A stretch of DNA of 64,000 bases from Labilibaculum sp. K2S (GTDB lineage: Bacteria > Bacteroidota > Bacteroidia > Bacteroidales > Marinifilaceae), in NCBI RefSeq assembly GCF_030372765.1, contig NZ_JAUCMW010000017.1, positions 1 to 64,000 on the forward strand. Reading direction: 5' to 3'. Each line of letters begins with the position of its first letter. Position 1 is the stretch's first letter. Below the pieces are notes generated by a model. That model was not told the DNA's origin. It worked only from the letters and a program-made list of their open reading frames with translations, and ran no database searches. Of the stretch, positions 1 through 9,077 are shown piece by piece. The position numbers and the translations under genes are program-made.

Positions 1-12
1 TTTGACTTCTCC

Positions 13-1566
13 CTACGCAGGAAAAACCTTGTTTTCCGATCCCGATTTCAGGGGGGCAACATGATCCGGAATATCCACCTTGGGCTCTAGAGATTGAAGA
101 TCCCATAATGAACCATCTGGAGATACAGGATTAGCTGGCACATCCCAACCACTTCTATGATTTTTGTGACCAATATTATTCTTTTTTAACCACTTCGCCA
201 TACCTCTTCTGGCATCAGGTACAGTCACCCAAGCAAAACCGCACCCCCCAGCATGAATTGGCGCAATATCAACGAGTGTCATAGGCGTAGGAATAGAATT
301 GTTCGCGGCAGTTATACCAGCTAAATTTGCTCGTTTGTATACATCTTTCCATTTTTCATCATCTATCAAATTTAGCGGAGATATGTTTTCTAATGGTTGT
401 CGGAAATTTTCGCAAATAACATCTGAATGGGGATATGCTGTAACTAAATAAGCGCTTTCATTGTTTTTTATCATCCATCCTGTTTCAATAATGGCAGTTC
501 GTCCATTACGACCAATTATCTCCATTATTGCACCATGATTTATACCATATTTGCTGTTTTTAATTCTATAAAGTAAAGCAGTTTTCATACCTCCTTCAAT
601 TTGATCGGAAAGGTATTTCCAATCATTTCTTTCAATACCCAAATTCTCAATAAAGAATTTGGCTTTTGATTTTCCATCAGGGTGTCCTATGTTAAGAAGG
701 TAATTCCTCACTTTATTTTCCTCACATACAAATTCTTCTTGCTCATTTATTATTTCTGTAGAAAAATGAAGCTCTTCGATTTCTGGATGTTTGTGCAAAT
801 GCTCAAGTAAAGCATAGGCCACTTTCTCCCGATGTGATAACACTGATTTATTCTTAATTCTTAAGGCTGATTGATGACCACGAGCACTTAGGGTTGTCAT
901 TGTTAATGAGGGAGGAACGCGTAAAACATAATCATTTCCGTCTAGTGGTACTGGATCCTTGATAGAGCCATATGACTGAGCATTAAAAAAATCCTCCTCG
1001 GGTTCATCGAACATATTTTGGCTAAAGAATAAAGTTCCATTTTCAAAAAACACACTATCAATTAAAGAAAATTGATTTATATGAATAGGATTTCCAGAAT
1101 CAATATGTAACGCACCCAAGTAAGGGACAAATGATTTTAATTGGTTATCAATTTGCTCTGCTAGCTCTTGAGAAATAGTAGGCAATACTATAGTCCATAT
1201 ATTTTTACTTGCTAAATAAAAAGGAAATTTAATAGTATTAATAGTACTCCATTTTTCAGTCAAGGAGTCAGCAAAGTCACATATTATCATCTTATACAAA
1301 TTCATGTCAGGTGATTTGCTGCAGGATATTGTCCTTCCCTTAATTAAACCATTATTATTGACAGAGACAGAGGTCGTTTTATTGCAAAAAAGGTGAGGCA
1401 AAAGATCACCACGTAAAATTTGTGAGCAACAATTTATATTGCTATTCTCCAAAGCTCGTAAAACCCTAGTTGTGCATGGCTGACCATAGAAATTACCTAA
1501 GCTTTCGTGGTCAGCATTAAATAAGAACGCAAATGGTTTCATGTTTAATTTATCAAGCTTGTTCAT
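13..1566 (-). CDS. DUF6883-domain protein, fifth gene of the Qat operon
   Basis: A 517-residue protein of unknown function, last in the leftward Qat operon and 96 bp after qatD. Residues about 284-379 resemble the DUF6883 family: a VRNYLLNIGHPDGKSKAKFF start, a W-x-x-L turn, and an ending near LVTAYP. Residues 1-280 match nothing I know. Residues 430-495 hold a separate conserved-looking block with GCGFAWVTVP and SGWDVP. No signal peptide or membrane span is visible, so it is probably cytoplasmic. The ATG at 1566 follows an AGAGG Shine-Dalgarno-like stretch; Met9 is an alternative start. The canonical Qat system has four genes, so this one may be an accessory effector or sensor, or only a neighbour in a defence island. 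The function is open. Confidence 0.75.
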   Translation of the reverse strand: MNKLDKLNMKPFAFLFNADHESLGNFYGQPCTTRVLRALENSNINCCSQILRGDLLPHLFCNKTTSVSVNNNGLIKGRTISCSKSPDMNLYKMIICDFADSLTEKWSTINTIKFPFYLASKNIWTIVLPTISQELAEQIDNQLKSFVPYLGALHIDSGNPIHINQFSLIDSVFFENGTLFFSQNMFDEPEEDFFNAQSYGSIKDPVPLDGNDYVLRVPPSLTMTTLSARGHQSALRIKNKSVLSHREKVAYALLEHLHKHPEIEELHFSTEIINEQEEFVCEENKVRNYLLNIGHPDGKSKAKFFIENLGIERNDWKYLSDQIEGGMKTALLYRIKNSKYGINHGAIMEIIGRNGRTAIIETGWMIKNNESAYLVTAYPHSDVICENFRQPLENISPLNLIDDEKWKDVYKRANLAGITAANNSIPTPMTLVDIAPIHAGGCGFAWVTVPDARRGMAKWLKKNNIGHKNHRSGWDVPANPVSPDGSLWDLQSLEPKVDIPDHVAPLKSGSENKVFPA

Positions 1567-1662
1567 GACCTCTATTTTATTGTTATTTATCTTTTAATAT
1601 TTATAAACGTGTTGTTTCGTATGAATCGCAATTTTGCTTATTCTCTGTAGAATGAAAAAATC

Positions 1663-2394
1663 TTACCGAATTTTATTAAGTATTGTTTTGAAATTAGTAT
1701 AAATCTGATTTTCAATCATGTTCTCTGAAAGCTTATAATGATTGGATAAATAGCTTATTACCAATTTTACATCGATTGGTTTTGTCTTTCTGCCATTATG
1801 TGACGTAAATGGAGAATCTGTTTCTGTTAAAATTCGGTCTAAGGGGATATCAGAAATGATTTTTTCACCAGATTTACTTTTAATCATAGATGGATTTACT
1901 GAAAAATAAAAGCCATTCTTTAATATACGTTGTAATACATCAAGATTGCCAGAATACCAATGGAAAATTGCATTTTTCACTTTATGCGCGACTAATAAAT
2001 CAAGCACCTCTTTTTCTGCATTTCTAGAATGAATACTCAAAATTTTCTTTTGATCTTTAATTGTATTTAATACATATTCAAAACTCTTCAATTGTATTTG
2101 CTTCGTAGCAATTCCCTCTTTTGAAAAATCAAGACCGACTTCCCCAATGTATGAGGTTTTATCTACGTTATTTTTAAAATTAATTAATTCAGAAGCATGG
2201 CTTTTTGCCATTAATGGATGCAAACCTAGAGCCAATCGTATATATTTAAATTTTCTTACATGACGGAACCCCATTTCAAAATGACTTGGGAGATTAGTCA
2301 TACCAATTGTTATAATTTTTTGTTTCTCACATTCCTGAACAATTTGTAGTGGAATATCAAACATATCAAAATGACAATGAGTGTCTATAATCAT
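1663..2394 (-). CDS. qatD: QatD, TatD-family metal-dependent DNase of Qat defence
   Basis: A 243-residue TatD-like hydrolase with the complete metal site of the family: HCH at residues 6-8, Glu85 in GEVGLDF, His122 in SIHSRNAE, His145 in FHWYSG and Asp193 in LTETDSPF. It should therefore be an active metal-dependent phosphoesterase or nuclease. It overlaps the end of qatC by 4 bp (ATGA), which suggests translational coupling. On its own it could pass for housekeeping TatD, but it is shorter and lies directly behind a KAP ATPase, a QatB-like protein and a QueC-like protein, the diagnostic order of the QatABCD anti-phage system. Confidence 0.88.
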   Translation of the reverse strand: MIIDTHCHFDMFDIPLQIVQECEKQKIITIGMTNLPSHFEMGFRHVRKFKYIRLALGLHPLMAKSHASELINFKNNVDKTSYIGEVGLDFSKEGIATKQIQLKSFEYVLNTIKDQKKILSIHSRNAEKEVLDLLVAHKVKNAIFHWYSGNLDVLQRILKNGFYFSVNPSMIKSKSGEKIISDIPLDRILTETDSPFTSHNGRKTKPIDVKLVISYLSNHYKLSENMIENQIYTNFKTILNKIR

Positions 2395-3761
2395 AAACCA
2401 ATTTTGTTTTTAATTTTCTGATTACCTTTTTGTGATATCCAGTTTTTTATTTCAGTGCGGGTTCTTTCAATAACTAGAGCATAATCTCTAACTTTTTTTA
2501 GTGGAAATGCTCCATTTACCAATATGTTTTTTTCAATATCTTCTATGCTAATATCTTTGTTTAAATAATCAAAGAAAGCAAGAAGGTCTTGCTGTTCTAA
2601 TTTTTCGTCGCTAGTATTAAAAATATCAATCCCATATAATTCATTATCTGAATTCGTCTTATTTAAAGCTACACGACGATATAAGCAAGGCATACAGCGA
2701 CCACAATGTTCTGTTCCTGTTCTATTATCCCAATGATAATTATGTCCTCTTTTTGCGCATGAACAAGTTAGTTTCATTGAATTAACTAAAATATTTTGAT
2801 TTATGCACTCTTCGACCATTTCCCCTTTGGTTTTTAGTTCGTATGGATTCTTAATTTTATTTGATATTCCAACGTGATTAAGTACGTTCTGCAATGATGT
2901 TAAAAAATGAGGATGAGCAGTCCTAGTACTACAACTACTTCGACGAGAAGCAGTGAGCGGATGATTTATTGCAATTGTACCATTTTCAGGAATCAACACA
3001 TCAATGTCATTTGATATTGAATTTGCATATAGAATTCCTATACTTAAAAATAAAAGAGAGCGACTTCTTGTTGTGATTTCATTTTTATAATTATCACCAT
3101 TCGTAATATTGCTTAATGAGACTTTTATCCTCGACCACGACAACTTTTCGTCATACATTTGTTTCAGAGATTTGTAGCTATCATCTTGATCTTGCATGAC
3201 TCCTTTAAAATTTCCATCAGAATGAGATGCAAGTAATATTTTACTATTTCTCATATCTTCGGATTGATCTATTATGCCAATAAATGAGTCAAGCCCACCT
3301 GAGAATAAACTCACTACTGAATACTCTTTTAGATTAGTCCTATTATCATGGTAAATTTTTAAATCTTTTTTGGTCGGAAAATAATATGATTTTATTTTGT
3401 GACCTTCAAAAGAGATATTCCACAGATCACCAGTCAAAAAGTTAAGAGCATTTTCTAAATTTTCTTTTTCTAAATTCCATTTTAGAGGGTCTGATACTGG
3501 AAATGAAACTTCAAATTCCCTCGACCAACCATTTATAGAGTATTTATCTCTACTTATTGCATTATCTATACCATAAGTAATGATTCCCATTAATAATAAA
3601 TCAAAAGCATAATTATTTGGCAATCCAACTCTTTGGTAAACTTCAGAGTAACTAACCTTTAAGTTACATTCTTGTTTGTTTTCGTTTTCGGGTTCAAAAC
3701 TTAGTTTCATACTAGAAAACTTACCTTTTGTAGGTTCTTGGTAATCAAAATTAATTTTCAT
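2391..3761 (-). CDS. qatC: QatC, QueC-like ATP-dependent deazaguanine-type enzyme
   Basis: About 456 residues. The N-terminal 145 are specific to this family. A PP-loop ATP pyrophosphatase domain follows, with the SGGLDS signature near residue 155. A QueC-like segment (SRRSSCSTRTAHPHF) comes next, then a zinc-binding cluster with CSCAKRGHNYH and HCGRCMPC. Classic QueC is about 220 residues and converts carboxydeazaguanine to preQ0; the long N-terminus and the operon mark this as QatC. I prefer the ATG at 3761 over an in-frame TTG at 3770; the gene then overlaps the qatB end by 11 bp. QueC-like proteins of type IV CBASS are reported to attach a deazaguanine to a partner's N-terminus; the same role toward QatB here is inference. 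Confidence 0.88.
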   Translation of the reverse strand: MKINFDYQEPTKGKFSSMKLSFEPENENKQECNLKVSYSEVYQRVGLPNNYAFDLLLMGIITYGIDNAISRDKYSINGWSREFEVSFPVSDPLKWNLEKENLENALNFLTGDLWNISFEGHKIKSYYFPTKKDLKIYHDNRTNLKEYSVVSLFSGGLDSFIGIIDQSEDMRNSKILLASHSDGNFKGVMQDQDDSYKSLKQMYDEKLSWSRIKVSLSNITNGDNYKNEITTRSRSLLFLSIGILYANSISNDIDVLIPENGTIAINHPLTASRRSSCSTRTAHPHFLTSLQNVLNHVGISNKIKNPYELKTKGEMVEECINQNILVNSMKLTCSCAKRGHNYHWDNRTGTEHCGRCMPCLYRRVALNKTNSDNELYGIDIFNTSDEKLEQQDLLAFFDYLNKDISIEDIEKNILVNGAFPLKKVRDYALVIERTRTEIKNWISQKGNQKIKNKIGL

Positions 3762-4491
3762 AACCTTCAAATGCTTTTAATGTATCTTCAAAAATATTTT
3801 TAACCATTCTATCACCTTCTTCGCCATTCCATTGGATTTTACTCAAATCGCTATTTCTTGAAATATTTTTAACTTTTTCAAAAAGGAAGTCTTTTAATTG
3901 TCGATAAAGATTGCCACACTTAGACTTTCCTTTATCCTTTATAAGTTTTTCATAAAAATCGATTGAAAGATGTTCGTATATATATAAAGCATAGTATTTA
4001 ACCATCAATTCTTCAATACCGTACTCCTCAATTTTTTCTTGGAAATTCCTTTCTAGTTCTTGAAAATCTTTTGCTTCAGCTAAGATTTCACATAATAACT
4101 GTCTTTCTGCTTCCTTAGCGGCAGTGTCATCTATTGTTGCAGCAACACCAGCGCAATACTCAAGTAGATGATTTATTAAATCATTGGGAGATTGAGATCC
4201 GTCATAATCAAAGCCTGAATTAACCAACGCCTGAGAAAAGCCAACGGTACTTATATCTCCAAAAAATCCACCTATTTTTTGTGCGGTTCGAATACCTGAT
4301 TTACCTCCAATTTTTGAACCGCCTCTCCCTGCAATATTGGAACCACCTAATAAATTAACAAAACGACTAGTAATTTTAGCTAATTTTTCAGTTGAAATTT
4401 TACCATCATCACATGCTCTTGTTATACTATCACTTAGTGGCCCCCAATTGGGGTTTTTAGAAAATCCAGAATATGCTTGAGAAGTTCCCAT
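3751..4491 (-). CDS. qatB: QatB, partner protein of Qat defence system
   Basis: A 246-residue protein that starts MGTSQAYSGF, the short conserved N-terminal signature of QatB. A Gly-rich stretch follows (residues about 48-75, GGSNIAGRGGSKIGGKSG), then an acidic, mainly helical C-terminus. No enzymatic motif is visible. It starts 1 bp after the qatA stop and overlaps qatC, so the four genes are tightly coupled. Removal of Met1 would expose Gly2, which fits the idea that the QueC-like enzyme modifies this end; that is inference from type IV CBASS biology. Identification rests on the N-terminus and the position between qatA and qatC. Confidence 0.82.
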   Translation of the reverse strand: MGTSQAYSGFSKNPNWGPLSDSITRACDDGKISTEKLAKITSRFVNLLGGSNIAGRGGSKIGGKSGIRTAQKIGGFFGDISTVGFSQALVNSGFDYDGSQSPNDLINHLLEYCAGVAATIDDTAAKEAERQLLCEILAEAKDFQELERNFQEKIEEYGIEELMVKYYALYIYEHLSIDFYEKLIKDKGKSKCGNLYRQLKDFLFEKVKNISRNSDLSKIQWNGEEGDRMVKNIFEDTLKAFEGYEN

Positions 4492-4492
4492 A

Positions 4493-6331
4493 TTATTTCT
4501 TTTTTGAGGGGTTAAACTTGGTTAATATTTTATTTATTGCAGGAATATTATCAAATCTTTTTAGTGATTCTACAATCGAAGGAGGAACAAGTCTTCCTAT
4601 TTTTGAAATTGTATTAATATATATATCGATGCATTCATTAATGTTTTCATCCATTGAATAGTTGAAAATATCATACAATCGCTTTTTTTCAGGTTCTGAA
4701 ATAATTTGTTGACTTAATAACGTAAAAAACAACTCCTTTTCAGTACTACTCAATGGAATAAGCTCTTCAGTAATTATATTTTTTGTTAGTTTTCCAGGCA
4801 ATTCTTCTTCAAGTTTCAATAATAATGATTTAATGAAAGGAGGAACCAGTGTATTGCTTTGTATTGCGGAAAGTTTATCCCTTGACAGCCAAAAATAATC
4901 GCGTAAATCAAAATCAGATAATTTGGGGGCTACTTTTACCCAATTAATGACTTTATAATTATTCCATAATTTATAATTCTCATTCAACGCTGAAGTTGCT
5001 TTAGCTTTATCTTCGCAAATATTCTCAATCTCAATTAATTCTTTCGGTTTGCCTTTTTGGGATATTTGCCATTTATAAAGTTGTTCAAACAGTTTTAATT
5101 CAGCATATTCTAGAACCATTAATTTTGCAAGAATATCATCTTTGAAGTCATCAATATTTGCAACTTTTGCAAGTTTCTTTCGAAGCATAAAAGTGTTTAG
5201 AAATCTCTTTATTTGCCTAGGATTACCATATAAGCTCTCTGTTATTATTGGGGATAACTTTGATATTAATGATACGCTCTTACTTAATTGTTGAAGTTCT
5301 GATTCATCAAGAACTATCTGGATATTAGAGTAATCAAATACACTATATCTATCTTTAATCTTAAAAAGTTTAAAAGCGTTAATTACTTTTTGAAAGGCAT
5401 TTGAATCCAAATCTCGTTCACAGAAAAGAAGCGTAATATATGTTTCAACTTCAGAATCTGATAACTTTGGTAAGTTATATGGTATCTGAATTAACTTTTC
5501 GAGATAATCATTTACGATACGGTCATTTTTGTTTTCGTCAGGAGAATTAAAAGATTGATTATTATAACGATATTCTATGGCATGTCTAACTATTCTGGGG
5601 TCTGCTCCAATTACAAATGCAGTGTTTTTAACATTTAAAAATAATTTTATTGCCTCTAGATTATCGACGATTCTATCGGGCGTGCATCTGTCTAAATCAT
5701 CAACTAATATGACCAGCTTGTTTATTTTTGAATTCTCTACTAGTTCCTCAAAATCATTTCTAAATTCCCTTATTGATGAGATTTCTTTCTCTTTCTCAGG
5801 TGTTTTAATAAATTGTTTGATAAAGGATTCTGCCTCACCATTTTTTATTTTGCCAAGCAGTTCTTCTGGTTTTTCTGCGGCACTTGTCAAGCCTTGTGCT
5901 AATTGAGGAATAAGACTTGCTCCCCCTGTTAAATATGCAGAAACAACAGGGACTGCAATATTCTTAAAGCCATAACCAACGGCTCTCATCCAATCAACAG
6001 AATTAATAAGCTTACCAATATTTTCTTTGAGACCTTCTCCAAATTTCTTAGAATCTTCAAATTCTTTAATAATCGATTCTAATAATGCCGCTTTTGCATC
6101 ATCGTAGCCCTCAAATATCCACCCATTAAAATACAAGCAAACAGTTCCATTGTCAGGGTCATCTATTTTATTTTTTAGTGTTTCTAATATACTAGATTTT
6201 CCACTTCCCCAATCACCAAATAAACCAATAGTTATTGGTAATAAGGATTCATCGCATAATAACTCTTTTATAAGGTCTGCATGAACATCAAATCCTAGAA
6301 AATCTTTATCGGTTACATTATCAGCCCACAT
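4493..6331 (-). CDS. qatA: QatA, KAP-family P-loop ATPase of Qat defence
   Basis: A 612-residue KAP NTPase. Walker A is GDWGSGKS at residues 39-46, and Walker B is LVILVDDLDR at about 206-215. Between them lies a hydrophobic segment (about 118-148), at the place where KAP ATPases often carry a membrane-associated insert. The C-terminal third is helical with no recognised domain. It is first in the leftward operon, preceded by a long gene-free region with a hairpin-unit array. In the described QatABCD systems this is the ATPase subunit. Length and order (KAP ATPase, QatB, QueC-like, TatD) match. Confidence 0.9.
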   Translation of the reverse strand: MWADNVTDKDFLGFDVHADLIKELLCDESLLPITIGLFGDWGSGKSSILETLKNKIDDPDNGTVCLYFNGWIFEGYDDAKAALLESIIKEFEDSKKFGEGLKENIGKLINSVDWMRAVGYGFKNIAVPVVSAYLTGGASLIPQLAQGLTSAAEKPEELLGKIKNGEAESFIKQFIKTPEKEKEISSIREFRNDFEELVENSKINKLVILVDDLDRCTPDRIVDNLEAIKLFLNVKNTAFVIGADPRIVRHAIEYRYNNQSFNSPDENKNDRIVNDYLEKLIQIPYNLPKLSDSEVETYITLLFCERDLDSNAFQKVINAFKLFKIKDRYSVFDYSNIQIVLDESELQQLSKSVSLISKLSPIITESLYGNPRQIKRFLNTFMLRKKLAKVANIDDFKDDILAKLMVLEYAELKLFEQLYKWQISQKGKPKELIEIENICEDKAKATSALNENYKLWNNYKVINWVKVAPKLSDFDLRDYFWLSRDKLSAIQSNTLVPPFIKSLLLKLEEELPGKLTKNIITEELIPLSSTEKELFFTLLSQQIISEPEKKRLYDIFNYSMDENINECIDIYINTISKIGRLVPPSIVESLKRFDNIPAINKILTKFNPSKKK

Positions 6332-6780
6332 ATTTAGTTCTTTTTAAATTAACGTAATTTCTAATTAAGTTATCTCTGTTTAATCTGGTCTTTTAATATT
6401 GTATACACAATAGTTTACAACATTCAGAATATTTCTGAAAAGTGAATGTATAAGTCAAAACTAGATGCATATATTTACTTTGAAATCTTTAGATATATGA
6501 AAATTAAATAAAGCTATCAATTTTTATTTAAGATTCGTACTGTCAAGTCTGCCAAGTTGTAAATGTTAATAGATTTCATTTTGAAAATCATAGCTTCCTG
6601 ATAACTAGACAAGCTATCGAAACACACCTAAAAAGAAAATTAAACTTCAATATTGAGATGATATTTATACTGCTAATTAGTCGTCTAATAGGATGAATAA
6701 GACAGTTATTTAAAAAATTGGGAAATCCCTCCGTTGAAGAGTTACATTTTGCCTGATAAAACAAAACTTACAGATGGTAA
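6332..6780. other. AT-rich non-coding region upstream of qatA
   Basis: No credible gene on either strand. The region must hold the qatA promoter, but I could not fix a clear Bacteroidota TTTG/TAnnTTTG pair. At 6541-6558 there is an 18-base motif (tgtcaagtctgccaagtt) that recurs with one mismatch at 36501-36518. A 7-bp inverted repeat (6590-6596 and 6611-6617) is present but too short to interpret. Confidence 0.5.
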
Positions 6781-6793
6781 TACTCTGCTGTGA

Positions 6794-7500
6794 GCTACTT
6801 ATTAAACGTTTAGATGGATAAATAGGTAATTTCTATTGACAAAAAGGCTTGCGTGTCCTTAAAACAGGGATTTTCCGGATAATTATACTTGACCTTAAGC
6901 TACTTATTAAAACGGGTAATAGACGGCTAGACGAGTAAATAGGTAGTTTCCATTGATAAAAAAGCTTGTATGCCCTTAAAACAGGGGTTTCGCCGATAAT
7001 AACACGCGACTTTAAGCTACTTACAAGACGGTTAATAAACGGCTATACGGATAAAGAAGTAGTATCTATTAGCAAAAAGGCTCTTATGCCCTTACAATAG
7101 GGGCTTTTTAGATAATATTACCCGATAGTAGACTCCTTCTAAGACGGCTAATAAACGTTTAAACGAATAAATTAGTAGTCTCTGTTAGTGAAGGCTCGTT
7201 CCGGCTTAAACCGGTTTCCTGTATTCTAAGTCAGAAATAAGCTTAGATATCTGGAAAACAACTTCGCTTTTGCCCTATAAATAGGGACGTTCAGTGAATA
7301 AGTGCATAACAGAAAGCCATTTTAAACGGGTTTAAACGGGTTTAAACGGGTTTCTGGTATTCTAAGTCAGAAATAAACTTAGATATCTGGAAAAGAACTT
7401 CGCTTTTGCCTTATAAATAGGGATGTTCAGCGATTAAGTGCATACTACAGAAAACCGGTTTAAGACGGGTCTAAACGGGTTTGAGGTATTCTAAAGTAAA
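6794..7500. repeat. Array of about six degenerate units with a conserved hairpin core
   Basis: Units begin with variants of gctacttattaaacgg at 6794, 6899, 7016 and 7131. Two longer and more similar units begin with gtattctaag at 7221 and 7357, with a broken third start at 7486. Each unit has one short hairpin core: 6857-6869, 6973-6987, 7088-7103, 7201-7214, 7273-7286 and 7409-7422, spaced 116, 115, 113, 72 and 136 bp. The stems vary in sequence but still pair: CCCTTA/AGGG, CCGG/CCGG, CCCTAT/ATAGGG, and CCTTAT/ATAGGG with one wobble. A tttaaacggg element is repeated three times at 7321-7350. No spacer/repeat order as in CRISPR and no long ORF. It fills the divergent gap between qatA and the secreted-protein gene. 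Confidence 0.8.
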
Positions 7501-7605
7501 AAATCAGCTTTTTCTCTTAAATGCTTAAATATTAATATGATATATTAAATATATTTATTAAATTGGAATGCATAATACATTATTATTTTAATTAAATCAA
7601 ATAAA

Positions 7606-8028
7606 ATGAAAAAATTATTAGGATTAGTATTTGTTTTTTTTATTAGTATTTCGGCTTTCTCACAGCAGACTGGGAAATATGTTCCAGGAGACCAAGGCGG
7701 AGGCAGCACAGGATCAGGAAATTTTACCTCAATTGATAAGGCTGGTGATTGTACGTCTGGGTATTTAAGATTTACTTACCAAGGATATTTAACTATTGCG
7801 TTGGATTACAGTAACAATACTGTTTCAAATTTTACTGTCACAGCTTCTGGTTCTGGCTCAATTATGACCAATACTATTACATCAAAAAATGCAACAGTTT
7901 CTAATGGTAAAATATCAATTATTGTTTCTGTTTTAAATAAGACAACTGACGGATCCCAAGAAAATCCTTATTTTACTCACATAACAGAGTCTTTCATTTT
8001 TAACATATGTACTCAAGAATTGAATTAA
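7606..8028 (+). CDS. Small secreted protein of unknown function
   Basis: A 140-residue protein with a clear signal peptide (MKKLLGLVFVFFISISAFSQ, cleavage probably after AFSQ). The mature part is Gly/Ser/Thr rich and likely beta-stranded, with two Cys (in GDCTSG and NICTQ) that could form a disulphide. It is read rightward, opposite to the Qat operon, and stands alone. A hairpin lies just downstream (8049-8075). I do not recognise the family. Proteins of this type are common accessory secreted proteins in Bacteroidota; no defence role can be argued from sequence. Confidence 0.7.
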   Translation: MKKLLGLVFVFFISISAFSQQTGKYVPGDQGGGSTGSGNFTSIDKAGDCTSGYLRFTYQGYLTIALDYSNNTVSNFTVTASGSGSIMTNTITSKNATVSNGKISIIVSVLNKTTDGSQENPYFTHITESFIFNICTQELN

Positions 8029-8048
8029 GAATCTTGATTCTTCTTAAA

Positions 8049-8075
8049 GACCTATAAATTGAATATTTATAGGTC
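8049..8075 (+). terminator. Hairpin after the small secreted-protein gene
   Basis: An 11-bp perfect stem (gacctataaat / atttataggtc) with a 5-base loop, 20 bases after the stop codon at 8028. There is no strong T-run behind it, so it may be a weak terminator or an mRNA-end stabiliser. Confidence 0.45.
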
Positions 8076-8203
8076 CTTATCTTGCGCTATTTGTAAGTTC
8101 TCTAATCCTATTGCATTTTGAAGAGATGTTTAAACCTGTAACTGATTAATGTTATTCTCAAAACCAGAAGTCCTCTTATTAAAACCAATATTTTAAATTG
8201 GTA

Positions 8204-8398
8204 TTAGTTATTTTTGTTAAACCAACATTCATGGAATATTTTTGCTAAAGTCAAATTGATTGAGTAGTGGCAGATTGCATGGCAATTTCCTATCAACCAA
8301 TGATGAAGTTTTAGCGAGAAACAAACCTCAATATGTGCCATTCTGCCATTAATTGCACAAAATGTTGTGCCGTCGTATTTAATTTTATACATCAACAC
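8204..8398 (-). CDS. Possible small Cys/His-rich protein overlapping the upstream gene
   Basis: A 64-residue ORF that starts inside the last codons of the 230-residue gene (14-bp overlap), as in translationally coupled pairs. An alternative ATG is at 8392. It is rich in His and Cys (LHHWLIGNCHAICHYS) with no recognised domain. An inverted repeat at 8184-8202 sits right at its end and could terminate the pair. Support is only the overlap and the plausible composition. It could be a chance ORF. Confidence 0.4.
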   Translation of the reverse strand: MLMYKIKYDGTTFCAINGRMAHIEVCFSLKLHHWLIGNCHAICHYSINLTLAKIFHECWFNKNN

Positions 8399-9077
8399 TC
8401 CACCAAAACCCTTTATTATCTGTATCTACAAAAGATGTGATTTTACCATCTTTGTGCTTTACCTTTTGGAGTTTCTTTAATTTTTCGATTAATTCTTTAG
8501 AAGACCACTGCTTTATCTCCTGAATATTTTTATTGCTTTTTTTAGATTCTTCAGAAATTTTCTTATTTATATTTTCGAGTATTTTCTCGTCAGATACTTT
8601 TTTAAGTTTTTGATTCTTTTCTAATAATCTTAGTATTAATAATGTTAAGAATTCATCATCTCCTAATATTGCTCCCTTTTTCTTCGCATTTAAAAAGAAA
8701 TTTATCAGTAATATTGAGACACCTATGATTTGTGTAGGGATTGCCCATTGCTGAATAAAAATCATAGAGACAAATGGTAGAAGAGAAAGACTTTTATCTA
8801 TAAACTTTAAGTCATCATCATGTATAACCCAGTTGTATTTTCTTACCAATCGATTTGCAACTCTTTTTACATGAATTTTCCCATTTTCGTCTTTTGTTAT
8901 ATTTGTAGAACATTTATTTTTTGCATTCTCAAAATAAATGTCAAAGCTGTCTTCCTTGAATAGACTCATCGCTTCATCTTTATTCTGCAATTCTATATTA
9001 TTATCTTTTATAATTTTTATGAATTGTTCCTCTAATAATTCATTTGCTTCATCAAGTCTATAAGTTTTATTATCCAT
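8385..9077 (-). CDS. Unrecognised protein with a central membrane hairpin
   Basis: A 230-residue protein of unknown function. Residues 1-90 are charged and soluble. About 95-130 form one or two hydrophobic helices (SLLPFVSMIFI and IIGVSILLINFFLNA). The rest is a Lys-rich, probably coiled-coil region (KKVSDEKILENINKKI) ending in a short Trp-rich tail (NKGFWWSVDV). It is read leftward with a small overlapping ORF behind it, inside an accessory stretch next to the Qat locus. No family match; a defence role is only suggested by location. Confidence 0.65.
   Translation of the reverse strand: MDNKTYRLDEANELLEEQFIKIIKDNNIELQNKDEAMSLFKEDSFDIYFENAKNKCSTNITKDENGKIHVKRVANRLVRKYNWVIHDDDLKFIDKSLSLLPFVSMIFIQQWAIPTQIIGVSILLINFFLNAKKKGAILGDDEFLTLLILRLLEKNQKLKKVSDEKILENINKKISEESKKSNKNIQEIKQWSSKELIEKLKKLQKVKHKDGKITSFVDTDNKGFWWSVDV

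Noticed and set aside
2391..3761. Housekeeping QueC for queuosine synthesis
   Set aside because: The protein is twice the normal QueC length and overlaps qatB and qatD. No queD, queE or queF gene is near.
4473..4661. 62-residue plus-strand frame over the qatA/qatB junction
   Set aside because: Antisense to two real genes of the Qat operon, with no independent support.
6794..7500. CRISPR array or integron attC array
   Set aside because: Units are 72-136 bp, diverged along their length, with no constant repeat of 25-40 bp alternating with unique spacers, no cas or integrase gene, and no cassette ORFs between units.
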